DNA from: an uncultured Bacteroidales bacterium | GTDB lineage: Bacteria; Bacteroidota; Bacteroidia; Bacteroidales; Muribaculaceae | NCBI GenBank assembly: GCA_900549375.1 | Contig: URNY01000061.1 | Span: 1 to 14,721 of the forward strand | DNA: 14,721 nt | Direction: 5' to 3' | In this document: positions 1 to 7,529 of the stretch, in pieces | Layout: each line of letters begins with the position of its first letter | Numbering within the stretch: the first letter of the stretch is position 1 | Made by a program: the position numbers and the translations under genes | The notes under the pieces: model-generated | Told to the model about the DNA's origin: nothing | The model's input: the letters and a program-made list of their open reading frames with translations, nothing else | Databases searched by the model: none

Positions 1-1852
1 GTTCTCCGCCACGGAAACCACCCGCCGCGCCACGCTTCAGGAGACTTCCACCGGACGCATGGTGACTGAAAACCTCGCCTCAGATGTGGACTGGATGCCC
101 AAAGGCGCCACACTCGTCTACACCTCCAAGAAGCCGAAAGGATACGACGTGATTACGCTCGACGTTCCCTCGCTCCGGAGCACTACAATTGCACGTGGCG
201 TTCCCACGGATAATTTCACGGTGACACCCGACGGCCGCTCGCTCATCTATTATAAGAAGATCGACGGCCCGACCGACGAAGGACCGCTCAAACGTGTCAA
301 GAGTCCCGACGACCGCATACCCGGCGACCGCGACCGCTCCTACGTGATGCGCTACGACCTGCAGACGCATGTCAGCACAATGCTTACCTACGGGGGCGCT
401 TCCACCGAAATCTGCGATTTCAGCCGCGACGGCTCGAAGATGCTTTTCCTCTCCACAACGATGCGTCCGGATGAATACCCGATGTATTTCAGAGACCTCG
501 TGCAGATGGACCTGAACACGCTTCGCACCGACACACTTATCCGCCACGACGGGTTCATCAACAACGCCATATATTCGCCCGACGCCAAACGGCTCTTCAT
601 CGTGGGGAGTCCGCAGGCTTTCGGAGGCATCGGAGCCAATGCCGGAGCCAACGCCATTCCAAACGATTTCGACGAGCAGGGCTTCCTCTACGACATAGCT
701 ACGGGCAAAGCCAAAGCCATGACACGCGAGTTTAACCCCGCCGTGACGGGCACACCGGTATGGAACGCCATCGACAACCGCATATATTTCAAGGGTGAAA
801 ACGGATTCTTCACCGATCTCTATCGCCTCGACCCCGAAAAAGGAACTATCACACAGATCGAGACGAAACTCGGTTCTGTGTTCTCCTTCTCTATGGGCGA
901 CGACGAAAGCACATGGCTTTCATATTGCGGCGGCGACTTCACCGACACCGGCGCCGCATGGCTCGTGAATCTCCGCAACGGCAAAAGCCGTCTGATCGAC
1001 GACCCGATGCAGGAATCGCTCAAGGATATAGAATTCGGCAAGATGGAGTCGTGGCGTTTCACGGCCTCCGACGGCACTGAGATTGACGGCTACGCCTGTC
1101 TCCCTCCCGGATTCGATCCCGCGAAGAAATATCCTCTGATCGTTTACTATTACGGAGGCACAAGTCCTTCGTCGGCAGTGATGCATCATCCCTACGCACC
1201 GCAGGTATTCGCCTCGCGCGACTACGTGGTTTATGTAGTGAATCCGAGCGGCACCACCGGCTACGGACAGGAATTCTCCGCCCGCCATGTCAACGGATGG
1301 GGAAAACGTACTGCTGAGGACATAATCGAGGGAGTGAAGAAATTCTGCGACACACATCCCTTTGTCGACCGCAAAAAAGTGGGATGTCTCGGAGCCTCCT
1401 ACGGCGGTTTCATGACGCAATATCTGCAGACGCTCACCGACATATTCGCCGCAGCTGTGTCGCATGCCGGCATATCCAACGTGACAAGCTACTGGGGAGA
1501 AGGCTACTGGGGCTATTCCTACAATGTTATTGCGGCCGCCAAGTCATATCCCTGGAGCAATCCGGAGCTTTACACACGTCAGGGCTCGCTCTTCAACGCC
1601 GACAAGATCCATACCCCGCTGCTGCTTCTCCACGGCACGGAAGACACCAACGTGCCCATCGGCGAGAGCATACAGATTTTCAACGCCCTGCGGGTGCTCG
1701 GACGCGATGTGGAATTCATCACGGTCGACGGTCAGAACCATGTCATCACCGACTTCGACAAGAAACTTATCTGGCAGGACACCATCATGGCCTGGTTTGC
1801 CAAATATCTTCAGGACGACCCGCGCTGGTGGAATGAACTTTACGGAAAATGA
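1..1852 (+). CDS. S9 family serine peptidase (DPP IV/acylaminoacyl-peptidase type), 5' truncated
   Basis: Probable exported or envelope peptidase that cleaves short or proline-containing peptides. The frame is open from base 2 with no stop, so the gene begins upstream of the window and the ATG at 59 is an internal Met. Numbering from that Met, residues 1 to about 340 show the repeated blades of a WD40-like beta-propeller, and about 360-597 form the alpha/beta hydrolase domain. The triad is visible: nucleophile Ser447 in GASYGGF, Asp529 in HGTEDTNVP and His561 in GQNHV. The YYYGG segment before the hydrolase core fits the oxyanion region. The propeller Glu-Glu pair that would mark true DPP IV specificity was not identified, so the exact specificity is open. 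The stop overlaps the next start as ATGA, which suggests translational coupling. The signal peptide, if any, lies outside the window. Confidence 0.95.
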   Translation, partial: FSATETTRRATLQETSTGRMVTENLASDVDWMPKGATLVYTSKKPKGYDVITLDVPSLRSTTIARGVPTDNFTVTPDGRSLIYYKKIDGPTDEGPLKRVKSPDDRIPGDRDRSYVMRYDLQTHVSTMLTYGGASTEICDFSRDGSKMLFLSTTMRPDEYPMYFRDLVQMDLNTLRTDTLIRHDGFINNAIYSPDAKRLFIVGSPQAFGGIGANAGANAIPNDFDEQGFLYDIATGKAKAMTREFNPAVTGTPVWNAIDNRIYFKGENGFFTDLYRLDPEKGTITQIETKLGSVFSFSMGDDESTWLSYCGGDFTDTGAAWLVNLRNGKSRLIDDPMQESLKDIEFGKMESWRFTASDGTEIDGYACLPPGFDPAKKYPLIVYYYGGTSPSSAVMHHPYAPQVFASRDYVVYVVNPSGTTGYGQEFSARHVNGWGKRTAEDIIEGVKKFCDTHPFVDRKKVGCLGASYGGFMTQYLQTLTDIFAAAVSHAGISNVTSYWGEGYWGYSYNVIAAAKSYPWSNPELYTRQGSLFNADKIHTPLLLLHGTEDTNVPIGESIQIFNALRVLGRDVEFITVDGQNHVITDFDKKLIWQDTIMAWFAKYLQDDPRWWNELYGK

Positions 1853-2172
1853 GAAGAAACATCTTAATCATAGGAGCCGCCGTGCTTTCATTCACGGCGG
1901 TTTTCATTTCCTGTTCCAAAGCCGAAAAGGGGGAGGAGACCGAAGCCGAGATTGAGGCGGCGATGATTCAGGGAAGAGAGGCCGGACGCATATTTCTGAC
2001 GCGACCCTGGAACGACACGGTAGAACTGCAGTCCAAACTGCTCGAGGCCCGCTCACGGCGCGCCCGATACGACACCATAGGCCATAAGAGATCGGCCGAG
2101 GCCTACGACTCCGCCTTCGTGTCGACAATCCGAACCGTCAACCCTGACATAGCAAGACAGATAGAACGATGA
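1849..2172 (+). CDS. small predicted lipoprotein, function unknown
   Basis: A 107-residue protein that I cannot assign to a family with certainty. Residues 5-20 are a hydrophobic export signal after an Arg-Arg start, ending in FISC, a relaxed Bacteroidetes-style lipobox with lipidated Cys22. The mature part is short, charged and probably helical (Glu-rich at 26-40, Arg/Glu-rich at 62-84), with no other Cys. It overlaps the S9 peptidase stop by four bases and its own stop overlaps the next start by four bases (ATGA both times). It is therefore very likely translated from the same message and is not a spurious ORF. It could be an envelope accessory of the peptidase or of the downstream hydrolase, but that is only inferred from position. 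Confidence 0.75.
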   Translation: MRRNILIIGAAVLSFTAVFISCSKAEKGEETEAEIEAAMIQGREAGRIFLTRPWNDTVELQSKLLEARSRRARYDTIGHKRSAEAYDSAFVSTIRTVNPDIARQIER

Positions 2173-2930
2173 TTGAACGCGATATCGTCGAATTGCTCGA
2201 CCGTGAGGCCACGCGCATCAACCGCCCGGAATTCATCGGGAATGACCCGGTGCAGTTTCCCCGCCGTTTCTCTCGCCGGCAGGACATAGAGACCGTGGCT
2301 TTCCTCTCGGCCATCATAGCCTGGGGACGGCGCACGATGATTTGCCGCGACGCCGAGCGGATGCTCACCCTGATGGATCATGAACCTTACGCATACGTGA
2401 TGGAGCAGGGATATGAAGACCTCGATCCCCGGATGAACCTACACCGCACTTTTTTCGCGGAGCATTTCCAATGGTTTCTGCGCGGACTCAGGCGCATCTT
2501 CTGTGATTACGGCTCTCTCGACTCTTTCTCGGCCGCCGTCGGTGCGGGAAAATGCGAGGCACCGGCATGGAAGCTTGTGGAGGAGATGGAGCGCGTGATG
2601 CGCGATGAAAACCAAGGACTCGACTGCCCGCAATGCCTCCCCGTGAATCTGCGGAACACCGCCCTTAAACGCGTCAATATGGCTCTGCGCTGGCTCGTCA
2701 GAGACGATGGAATCGTCGACATGGGTATCTGGGAATCAATCCCCAAAAGCAAACTTTATATACCGCTCGATGTCCACGCCGGGAACACCGCCCGCTCGCT
2801 CGGTCTGCTCGACCGCAAGGCCAACGACCGCAAGAGCGTGGAATTGCTCACATCCGAGCTCGCCGCAATACGTCCCGAAGACCCCGTTTTCTACGATTAC
2901 GCCCTCTTCGGAATCGGCGTCGGCGAATAA
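2169..2930 (+). CDS. TIGR02757 / DUF2400 family protein
   Basis: A 253-residue cytoplasmic protein, about the full length of the TIGR02757 (DUF2400) family, which is widespread in Bacteroidetes and has no settled biochemical role that I know of. Recognisable features are DPVQFPRRF at 26-34, the FLSAIIAWGRR helix near 45-55, KRVNMALRWLVR at 167-178, and PLDVHAGNTARSLGL at 199-213 followed by a helical end. The last two blocks resemble in spacing the C-terminal half of endonuclease III-like HhH-GPD proteins (a conserved Asp-x-His followed by a helix ending in LGL). A distant DNA-repair-fold relationship is possible, but this is my inference. The start overlaps the lipoprotein stop (ATGA). The next gene follows after 11 bases. 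Confidence 0.9.
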   Translation: MIERDIVELLDREATRINRPEFIGNDPVQFPRRFSRRQDIETVAFLSAIIAWGRRTMICRDAERMLTLMDHEPYAYVMEQGYEDLDPRMNLHRTFFAEHFQWFLRGLRRIFCDYGSLDSFSAAVGAGKCEAPAWKLVEEMERVMRDENQGLDCPQCLPVNLRNTALKRVNMALRWLVRDDGIVDMGIWESIPKSKLYIPLDVHAGNTARSLGLLDRKANDRKSVELLTSELAAIRPEDPVFYDYALFGIGVGE

Positions 2931-2941
2931 ACGATATTAAA

Positions 2942-4453
2942 ATGAATAGCAGACACTCATATATCCGAAAAATAGTTTTCTTCCTTGCAATATTAGCTGC
3001 CATGACAGGCACCGCTATGGCCGACAATCCCAAGCGGGAATTCCGCGGGGCTTGGCTTCATGTCATCGGTCAGACACAATGGCAGAACAAAAGCACCGAG
3101 CAGGCGAAGGCATATATCCGCGACCAGCTCGACAAACTTCACGATGCCGGATGCAATGCCGTGATATTCCAGGTGCGTCCTACTGCCGACGCCCTTTATA
3201 AATCCGAACTCGAGCCCTGGAGCGCATGGCTCACCGGCAAACGCGGCAAAGCGCCCTCCCCGGTGTGGGATCCTTTGGAATACTGCCTCGAGGAGGCCCA
3301 TAAACGGGGCATGGAGTTTCATGCATGGCTCAACCCCTATCGCGTCACCTCCACCGCCAAGGAGACGCTTCCCGCCGGCCACGCATCCAATATGGAGCCG
3401 CAGCGTTTTTTCAGATACAACGGTCAGGTGCTTTTCGACCCCGCATATCAGGAGAACCGCGATTTCATCTGCAAGGTAGTCGACGATATCGTTAGCCGTT
3501 ATGATGTCGATGCCATACATATCGACGATTATTTCTATCCCTATCCGGCTCCCGGCAAACAGATACCCGACGATGCGAGCTATCTGAAGTTCGGCGCCGG
3601 AAAGCTTAAGAACGACTGGCGCCGACATAACGTGGACCTCCTTATCGAACAACTCCATAAAACCATCAAGGAGCGCAAACCCTGGGTGCGCTTCGGCGTG
3701 AGCCCCTTCGGCATCTGGCGCAACAAACGCACCGATCCTCGCGGAAGCGAGAGCACCGGCCTTCAGAACTACGACGACCTCTACGCCGACGTGTTGCTCT
3801 GGGCGCGCAAGGGGTGGATCGACTATCTGGCTCCTCAGCTCTACTGGAGTCTCGACACGAAAGCCGCCCCGAGCCGCAAGCTCGTGAAATGGTGGAACGA
3901 CAACGCTTCAGGCGTCGATGTATATGTAGGACAGGACGTGAAACGAACCATGGACAGCGCCGACCCCGGCAATCACGACAGCAACGAGCTGGACACAAAA
4001 GTCAGACTCTCCCGCACACTGCCCAACATCGGGGGCAATATATGGTGGCACGGCTATTGGGTCACCGGCAACTACAAAGGCGCAGCCGACTCATTAGCCA
4101 TGAAATACCAGTCGACGATAGCCCTGCCTCCTGCCTACGGCGACAAGGAGATAAAACCCCGTAACGTGAAGGAAATAAAGATTGAAAAGGATAAAAGCGG
4201 AGAAGAATTCCTTGTATGGACTCCGGTTGCGAAAGGGAGAAAGGAGGAGGATTCAGATCCTGTGAGATTCGTTGTCTATGAATTCTATCCCGGGGAAAAG
4301 CAGGACATCGGCGATCCGCAGGCAATTGTTGCGCTGACTCCCTATACGAGAATGCTTATCGGGAAACGCCCTGAAGGTATCACTTATGCGGTGACTGCGC
4401 TCGATCGGCAAAACCGCGAGTCGGATCCCGTATTCCTTTATAATCCGGACTGA
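2942..4453 (+). CDS. secreted family-10-like glycoside hydrolase (GHL10, DigH/YddW-like)
   Basis: A 503-residue exported enzyme. Residues 1-27 form a signal peptide: basic start, hydrophobic 10-22, and an AMA signal-peptidase I site before Asp28. About 33-345 is the GHL10 (PF02638) TIM barrel: REFRGAWLHV at 32-41, FQVRPTADALY at 76-86, FHAWLNPYR at 126-134, VDAIHIDDYFYPYP at 189-202 with acidic residues Asp195/Asp196, and FGVSPFGIWR at 251-260. About 405-503 resembles a fibronectin-III-like C-terminal domain. Family member DigH (YddW) of E. coli cleaves peptidoglycan strands stripped of stem peptides, so a similar role in cell-wall remodelling is likely. The substrate here is not shown by sequence. 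It is the last gene of the plus-strand run, and ATG 2942 is preceded by an A-rich leader without a Shine-Dalgarno site. Confidence 0.92.
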   Translation: MNSRHSYIRKIVFFLAILAAMTGTAMADNPKREFRGAWLHVIGQTQWQNKSTEQAKAYIRDQLDKLHDAGCNAVIFQVRPTADALYKSELEPWSAWLTGKRGKAPSPVWDPLEYCLEEAHKRGMEFHAWLNPYRVTSTAKETLPAGHASNMEPQRFFRYNGQVLFDPAYQENRDFICKVVDDIVSRYDVDAIHIDDYFYPYPAPGKQIPDDASYLKFGAGKLKNDWRRHNVDLLIEQLHKTIKERKPWVRFGVSPFGIWRNKRTDPRGSESTGLQNYDDLYADVLLWARKGWIDYLAPQLYWSLDTKAAPSRKLVKWWNDNASGVDVYVGQDVKRTMDSADPGNHDSNELDTKVRLSRTLPNIGGNIWWHGYWVTGNYKGAADSLAMKYQSTIALPPAYGDKEIKPRNVKEIKIEKDKSGEEFLVWTPVAKGRKEEDSDPVRFVVYEFYPGEKQDIGDPQAIVALTPYTRMLIGKRPEGITYAVTALDRQNRESDPVFLYNPD

Positions 4454-4477
4454 TATCCGCATCAGGACCAGGAAACA

Positions 4478-4494
4478 CGGGTTCCGCAGACCCG
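4478..4494. terminator. weak hairpin between convergent genes
   Basis: CGGGT and ACCCG arms (one extra T-G pair possible) around a short loop, lying between the stop of the GHL10 gene and the stop of the minus-strand XRE gene. A short T-containing stretch follows on either strand, but there is no real U-tract. It may end or slow transcription from both sides; the support is weak. Confidence 0.25.
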
Positions 4495-4498
4495 GTGG

Positions 4499-4705
4499 TT
4501 ATTGCTCCGGGTTCTGGCGGTCGACGATTGTAAGCTGCAATCCGAGCACATTCAGAATTTTTTCAAGAGTGGCGATGGAGGGATTGGCATAACCGCCCTC
4601 AATCGCTTTTATCATTCTGACACTCACCCCCGACATATCGGCGAGTGTCTGTTGCGTAGTCCGTAAAGTCTGTCGTCTGGTTCGGAGTAGGTTTCCTAAT
4701 TCCAT
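4499..4705 (-). CDS. XRE-family helix-turn-helix regulator, HipB-like (y4mF type), orphan
   Basis: A 68-residue protein made almost entirely of one Cro/C1-type HTH domain (about residues 5-60). The helices TTQQTLADMSG (16-26) and SVRMIKAIEGG (28-38) are followed by the typical NPSIATLEKILNVLGL stretch (42-57). The sequence resembles HipB-like antitoxin/regulators (TIGR03070, y4mF), which usually sit directly before a hipA-type kinase toxin gene. Here the next gene in its direction is the convergent GHL10 gene, so no hipA is present. It may be a stand-alone regulator, or a remnant of a toxin-antitoxin pair. An inverted repeat lies just upstream of its start codon and could be its own operator. 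The ATG at 4705 is preferred because it begins just before the fold. Confidence 0.85.
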   Translation of the reverse strand: MELGNLLRTRRQTLRTTQQTLADMSGVSVRMIKAIEGGYANPSIATLEKILNVLGLQLTIVDRQNPEQ

Positions 4706-4708
4706 GGC

Positions 4709-4726
4709 CTTATAATCAACTATAAG
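4709..4726. promoter_or_regulatory. inverted repeat, putative XRE operator
   Basis: Perfect arms CTTATA and TATAAG separated by six bases, ending three bases before the XRE start codon on the minus strand. HipB-type proteins bind short interrupted palindromes near their own start, and this fits in size and place. Binding by this XRE protein is inferred. Confidence 0.4.
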
Positions 4727-4956
4727 ATGTTTGGTTTTTGGTGTGTGTCTTTTCCTGCTTGTGTCATTAACAACTGTCCTGCATATGAAAGGCTCGGTGA
4801 GCTGCTTTCTTCCGAATCACTTCGGTCTGTCGATATAAGCGCTTTCATCTTGCATGGGGGGGTTATAACATCAATTTGTCCGCAGGAATGTAGGCGTTGG
4901 CTTTCGGTTACGTTTTGAAACCTCCCGATTGTCAATCCGCCCTGTTTATTACGTTA

Positions 4957-4964
4957 CAAATATA
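4957..4964 (-). promoter_or_regulatory. possible -7 promoter box, minus strand
   Basis: Read on the minus strand this is TATATTTG, a full match to the Bacteroides TAnnTTTG box. No TTTG lies 19-21 bases upstream. If used, transcription would run about 245 bases to the XRE gene. Confidence 0.3.
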
Positions 4965-5040
4965 GCAAATCTGAACAATAATATTTAATTTTTTGAGGGG
5001 TTTTATTGGATTGTAAAACAAAAAAACTACACTTATTCAT

Positions 5041-5072
5041 TATATTGCACAACACAATTCCATATATTGCAC
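5041..5072 (+). repeat. two direct repeats of TATATTGCAC
   Basis: Identical ten-base copies at 5041-5050 and 5063-5072, starting 22 bases apart, close to two turns of the helix. They would therefore lie on the same face of DNA. A looser copy (ATCTTGCATC) follows near 5086. They may be binding sites for a regulator of the downstream small ORF or of the XRE gene, but no factor is identifiable. Confidence 0.4.
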
Positions 5073-5106
5073 GCCTGAAGGCATCATCTTGCATCAATAG
5101 TGGAAA

Positions 5107-5140
5107 CCGCATCATTTCAGCGTTCCGAAACATTATGCGG
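5107..5140. repeat. imperfect inverted repeat in AT-rich intergenic DNA
   Basis: CCGCATCAT and ATTATGCGG pair over nine positions with one mismatch around a 16-base loop. It lacks a T-tract and lies upstream of the likely promoter of the small ORF, so it is not an obvious terminator or leader. Confidence 0.3.
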
Positions 5141-5217
5141 AAAGAAGATAAATAATCAATTAAAACCGATTAACGTTTATTGGCATATCACTGCAAATCT
5201 ATGGCAGTCGCCGGCAC

Positions 5218-5225
5218 TTACTTTG
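5218..5225 (+). promoter_or_regulatory. possible -7 box of the small membrane ORF
   Basis: TTACTTTG differs at one position from TAnnTTTG and is followed by CAT, as in the pnp box TAACTTTGCAT. It would give a leader of roughly 35-40 bases before ATG 5270. No matching TTTG box was found at the expected distance. Confidence 0.35.
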
Positions 5226-5269
5226 CATCAGACAAAACAAAACCACTACACTTAAAACTTAAAGGAATC

Positions 5270-5383
5270 ATGAAAACCAACGAAACCATCAAAAGCCATC
5301 TTCACCGCAATTTCGGATTATATGCAGTCTATGCCGCCGGAGCCATAATACTCCTGCTCCAGCTACGCAGCATTTTAGCCTAA
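5270..5383 (+). CDS. possible 37-residue single-span membrane peptide
   Basis: From ATG 5270 the frame encodes 37 residues: a polar, basic first half (Lys2, Lys8, His10, His12, Arg13) and one hydrophobic span at about 16-31 (GLYAVYAAGAIILLLQ), ending in a short tail. An in-frame ATG lies further upstream at 5180, but the segment between is not protein-like, and the ATG at 5270 follows a promoter-like box and an A-rich leader, so the short form is preferred. The gene is convergent with the phosphopantetheinyl transferase and ends 11 bases before its stop. I do not recognise a family. It could be a real small membrane protein or a chance ORF. Confidence 0.45.
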   Translation: MKTNETIKSHLHRNFGLYAVYAAGAIILLLQLRSILA

Positions 5384-5394
5384 GGGTAAAGACT

Positions 5395-6084
5395 CTAATC
5401 CTGCTTACCGCCGCTTACAAATTTCGCGCAACGCGGAGAATATGCCATCGTCACGATGTTTCCCTCCGAAAGATAGCTATAAAGCGTCATGGGAAACTCC
5501 TCCGCGCCCCTTCTCACCCTCGCCTCACCATATTCTACCGATGGGAATTCAGTCTTATTGTAGACAGGTGTCGCAGGCCCGATTCCGGGAAGTTTCACGA
5601 TTGTGATATCTTTCACGGAATCGAGGCCTTCCTGCATTGCCGCCTTATAAACAGCCTCCTTCACTGTCCAGGCGAGAACATTGGCCGCCACATCGTCGGC
5701 CGGAACCATCATCTGTTCCTCCTCCGAAAGAAATCTCCCGCGGACGCGGACCACCTGCTCCCTGTCGACCGGCTCGGCGTCGATGCCGAGAGCCGCTCTC
5801 TCGGAGAATTCGGAGAGATCGCACTCGGGCGTAGAGGGAAGCGTTGCAACCGCTAAGAAGCGCCCGGTATGCGTTATCGATATCCTTCCGCTCTCGGCCG
5901 AGAGAAAAGGAGCGCCATTGTGGAAATGACCGATCTCGCGGAATCCGTCGCGTCCGTTCTCGCAATAAATCTGATAAGCCATATCCATCCAGAGAGGCAT
6001 CGGCTTGTCGTCGGCGCCGCATACCTCCTCCACCTTGATTCCCGGCAACGTATGATGCCGCCAATATATGAATTCCGTTTCCAT
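5395..6084 (-). CDS. 4'-phosphopantetheinyl transferase (Sfp superfamily)
   Basis: A 229-residue cytoplasmic enzyme that transfers the phosphopantetheine arm of coenzyme A to a serine of a carrier protein, giving active acyl or peptidyl carrier protein. The family motifs are present: ISITHTG at 68-74, GIDAE at 100-104 with metal-binding Asp102 and Glu104, and WTVKEAVYKA at 139-148 with Glu143 and Lys147. The length fits the single-chain, pseudo-dimeric Sfp type. It starts 12 bases after the gldE stop on the same strand, so the two are probably cotranscribed; gldE and a transferase of this kind are often neighbours in Bacteroidetes. No carrier-protein or polyketide/peptide synthase gene is nearby, so it may serve the general fatty-acid carrier or a pathway encoded elsewhere. 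Confidence 0.93.
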   Translation of the reverse strand: METEFIYWRHHTLPGIKVEEVCGADDKPMPLWMDMAYQIYCENGRDGFREIGHFHNGAPFLSAESGRISITHTGRFLAVATLPSTPECDLSEFSERAALGIDAEPVDREQVVRVRGRFLSEEEQMMVPADDVAANVLAWTVKEAVYKAAMQEGLDSVKDITIVKLPGIGPATPVYNKTEFPSVEYGEARVRRGAEEFPMTLYSYLSEGNIVTMAYSPRCAKFVSGGKQD

Positions 6085-6096
6085 AATATCCGACTG

Positions 6097-7509
6097 TCAG
6101 TTTTTCTTACGTCCCTCCTCCGTGGGCTTGTCCGCTGAGGTTTCGGAAGCCGGACGCACAATGCGCAGGCTCACCTTCACTATCCTGTGCTTCTCCATTT
6201 TGAGCACATGGAAATGGAGCGGCCCTAAGACGAGTGTCTCCTTTAGAGTGGGAAAATCGCCCTTGATCTCGAGCAGAAGACCGGCAAGCGTCTCCGCATC
6301 GCCCGCATCGCCGAGTTCCTCCTCTTCCATATCGATGACGCGGCAGAAATCCGTGAGGGGAATTTTGGCGTCGAATATATAGGAATCGGGCCCGATCTTC
6401 TTATACATGGCTGTCACATCATCGTATTCATCATCTATCTCCCCTACGATCTGCTCTATGATATCCTCGAGAGTCACGATTCCCTGAGTGCCTCCATATT
6501 CATCCACAACAATGGCGATATGAATCTTACGCGTGCGGAAATCCTCCAAAAGGTCGTCGATCATTCTGGATTCGGGCACGAAGTATGGCTCCCGCAGAAG
6601 ATTCTGCCAGCGGAAATCAGGATTCTTCTCATCAATATAGGGCAGCAGGTCCTTGCTGTAGAGAATGCCGACAATCGAATCCTGCGATGTGTCGTAGACC
6701 GGTATGCGGGAATATCCCGATTCGAGAATCACTTTCATGGCCTCCTCCCACGTGTCATGAATCTCTATTGCCGTGACATCCACCCTCGAAATCATTATTT
6801 CATGGGCCTCGATCTCGCCGAAGGAGAGAATGCCTTCAAGCATCTCCTTCTCCTTGCCGTCGGATACATCGGAAATCTCAAGAGCTTTCTCGAGTTCGTC
6901 GGTTGAGATATTCTCCTGTTTCTTCGTCACGATTCTGTTCACGATCGAAGTGGAGCGGGCCATTACTTTTGCCAAAGGGCCGAAAATGCGGTAGAGGAAA
7001 CCGAGGCCTCCACAGGCCATCCTTACCCACCACAGCGTGCGACCGCGGGCCACGAGTTTCGGGAAGATCTCTCCGAAAAGCAGCAGCAAGAACGTCAGAA
7101 ATACGGTCTGGACCAGAAAATTGAGAATCGAGGAATTGAAGGTGGCCACCTGCGATATGGCGAACGAAAGGAGCACAACCATGGTGATGTTCACCAGATT
7201 GTTGGATATGAGGATAGTGGCGAGCAGACGCTCGCTGTTCTCCACAAAAGAGAGCACTTTCTTGTCTTTCGGAGAATCTGAATCCTCAAGTTCGTCGATA
7301 TCCTGGGGTGAGAGTCCGAAATAAGCAATCTCGCTTCCCGACACGAAGGCCGACATAAGGAGACAGCAACCGGAGATTATTACTATCAGAGACCAGGCAG
7401 CCCAGTTGCCGGGAGCATGGAATTCAATCGGTGGTAATGCTGTGTTAGCAAGTGTCAATAAAAGGCTCGCCAAAGGCGTAGCCGGTAAAGGATCTGCGTC
7501 CAAAATCAA
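6097..7509 (-). CDS. gldE: GldE-type CNNM/CBS-domain membrane protein (CorC/HlyC family)
   Basis: A 470-residue inner-membrane protein. The CNNM domain spans about 38-185 with hydrophobic segments near 38-58, 95-118, 128-147 and 163-180, including SGSE (57-60) and FGEIFPK (145-151). A CBS pair follows (about 240-295 and 305-360; SRIPVYD, VVDEYGGTQGIVTLEDI), then a CorC/HlyC domain (about 370-450) and a charged tail. Relatives move or sense divalent cations. In gliding Bacteroidetes GldE is a gliding/secretion accessory, while in non-gliding Bacteroidales its role is unclear. There is no ATG at the start: an in-frame stop (7510-7512) lies directly before a TTG at 7507-7509, another TTG lies at 7501-7503, and the first ATG is codon 52, inside a membrane span. 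A strong promoter lies just upstream. The transferase gene follows after 12 bases. Confidence 0.93.
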   Translation of the reverse strand: MILDADPLPATPLASLLLTLANTALPPIEFHAPGNWAAWSLIVIISGCCLLMSAFVSGSEIAYFGLSPQDIDELEDSDSPKDKKVLSFVENSERLLATILISNNLVNITMVVLLSFAISQVATFNSSILNFLVQTVFLTFLLLLFGEIFPKLVARGRTLWWVRMACGGLGFLYRIFGPLAKVMARSTSIVNRIVTKKQENISTDELEKALEISDVSDGKEKEMLEGILSFGEIEAHEIMISRVDVTAIEIHDTWEEAMKVILESGYSRIPVYDTSQDSIVGILYSKDLLPYIDEKNPDFRWQNLLREPYFVPESRMIDDLLEDFRTRKIHIAIVVDEYGGTQGIVTLEDIIEQIVGEIDDEYDDVTAMYKKIGPDSYIFDAKIPLTDFCRVIDMEEEELGDAGDAETLAGLLLEIKGDFPTLKETLVLGPLHFHVLKMEKHRIVKVSLRIVRPASETSADKPTEEGRKKN

Positions 7510-7529
7510 TTAAAGTTGGTTTATAATTA

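Larger units (their letters stand above)
4706..5269. other. AT-rich intergenic region with repeats, no convincing gene
   Basis: About 560 bases between the XRE start and the small membrane ORF. The left part (4706-4920) has mixed composition, can be read as short ORFs on both strands that do not look protein-like, and holds a CCGAA/TTCGG hairpin (4812-4825) and a run of seven G (4856-4862). The right part (4940-5200) is strongly AT-rich. It carries a minus-strand TATATTTG box (4957-4964), two direct copies of TATATTGCAC (5041-5050, 5063-5072) and an imperfect stem of nine base pairs (5107-5115 with 5132-5140). No tRNA, riboswitch or known small RNA was recognised. The composition suggests regulatory DNA, or old decayed or inserted DNA. 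Confidence 0.6.

Noticed and set aside
4720..4851. 42-codon minus-strand ORF (MKALISTDRSD...) just upstream of the XRE gene, extendable to 4935 from a TTG
   Set aside because: Ser-rich, no fold or motif, and the overlapping plus-strand ORF (4727-4918) is equally open. Composition does not favour coding on either strand. Kept only as part of the unexplained intergenic region.
4856..4862. Run of seven G as a phase-variable switch
   Set aside because: Not placed in a credible gene or between promoter boxes, so a length change would have no evident effect.
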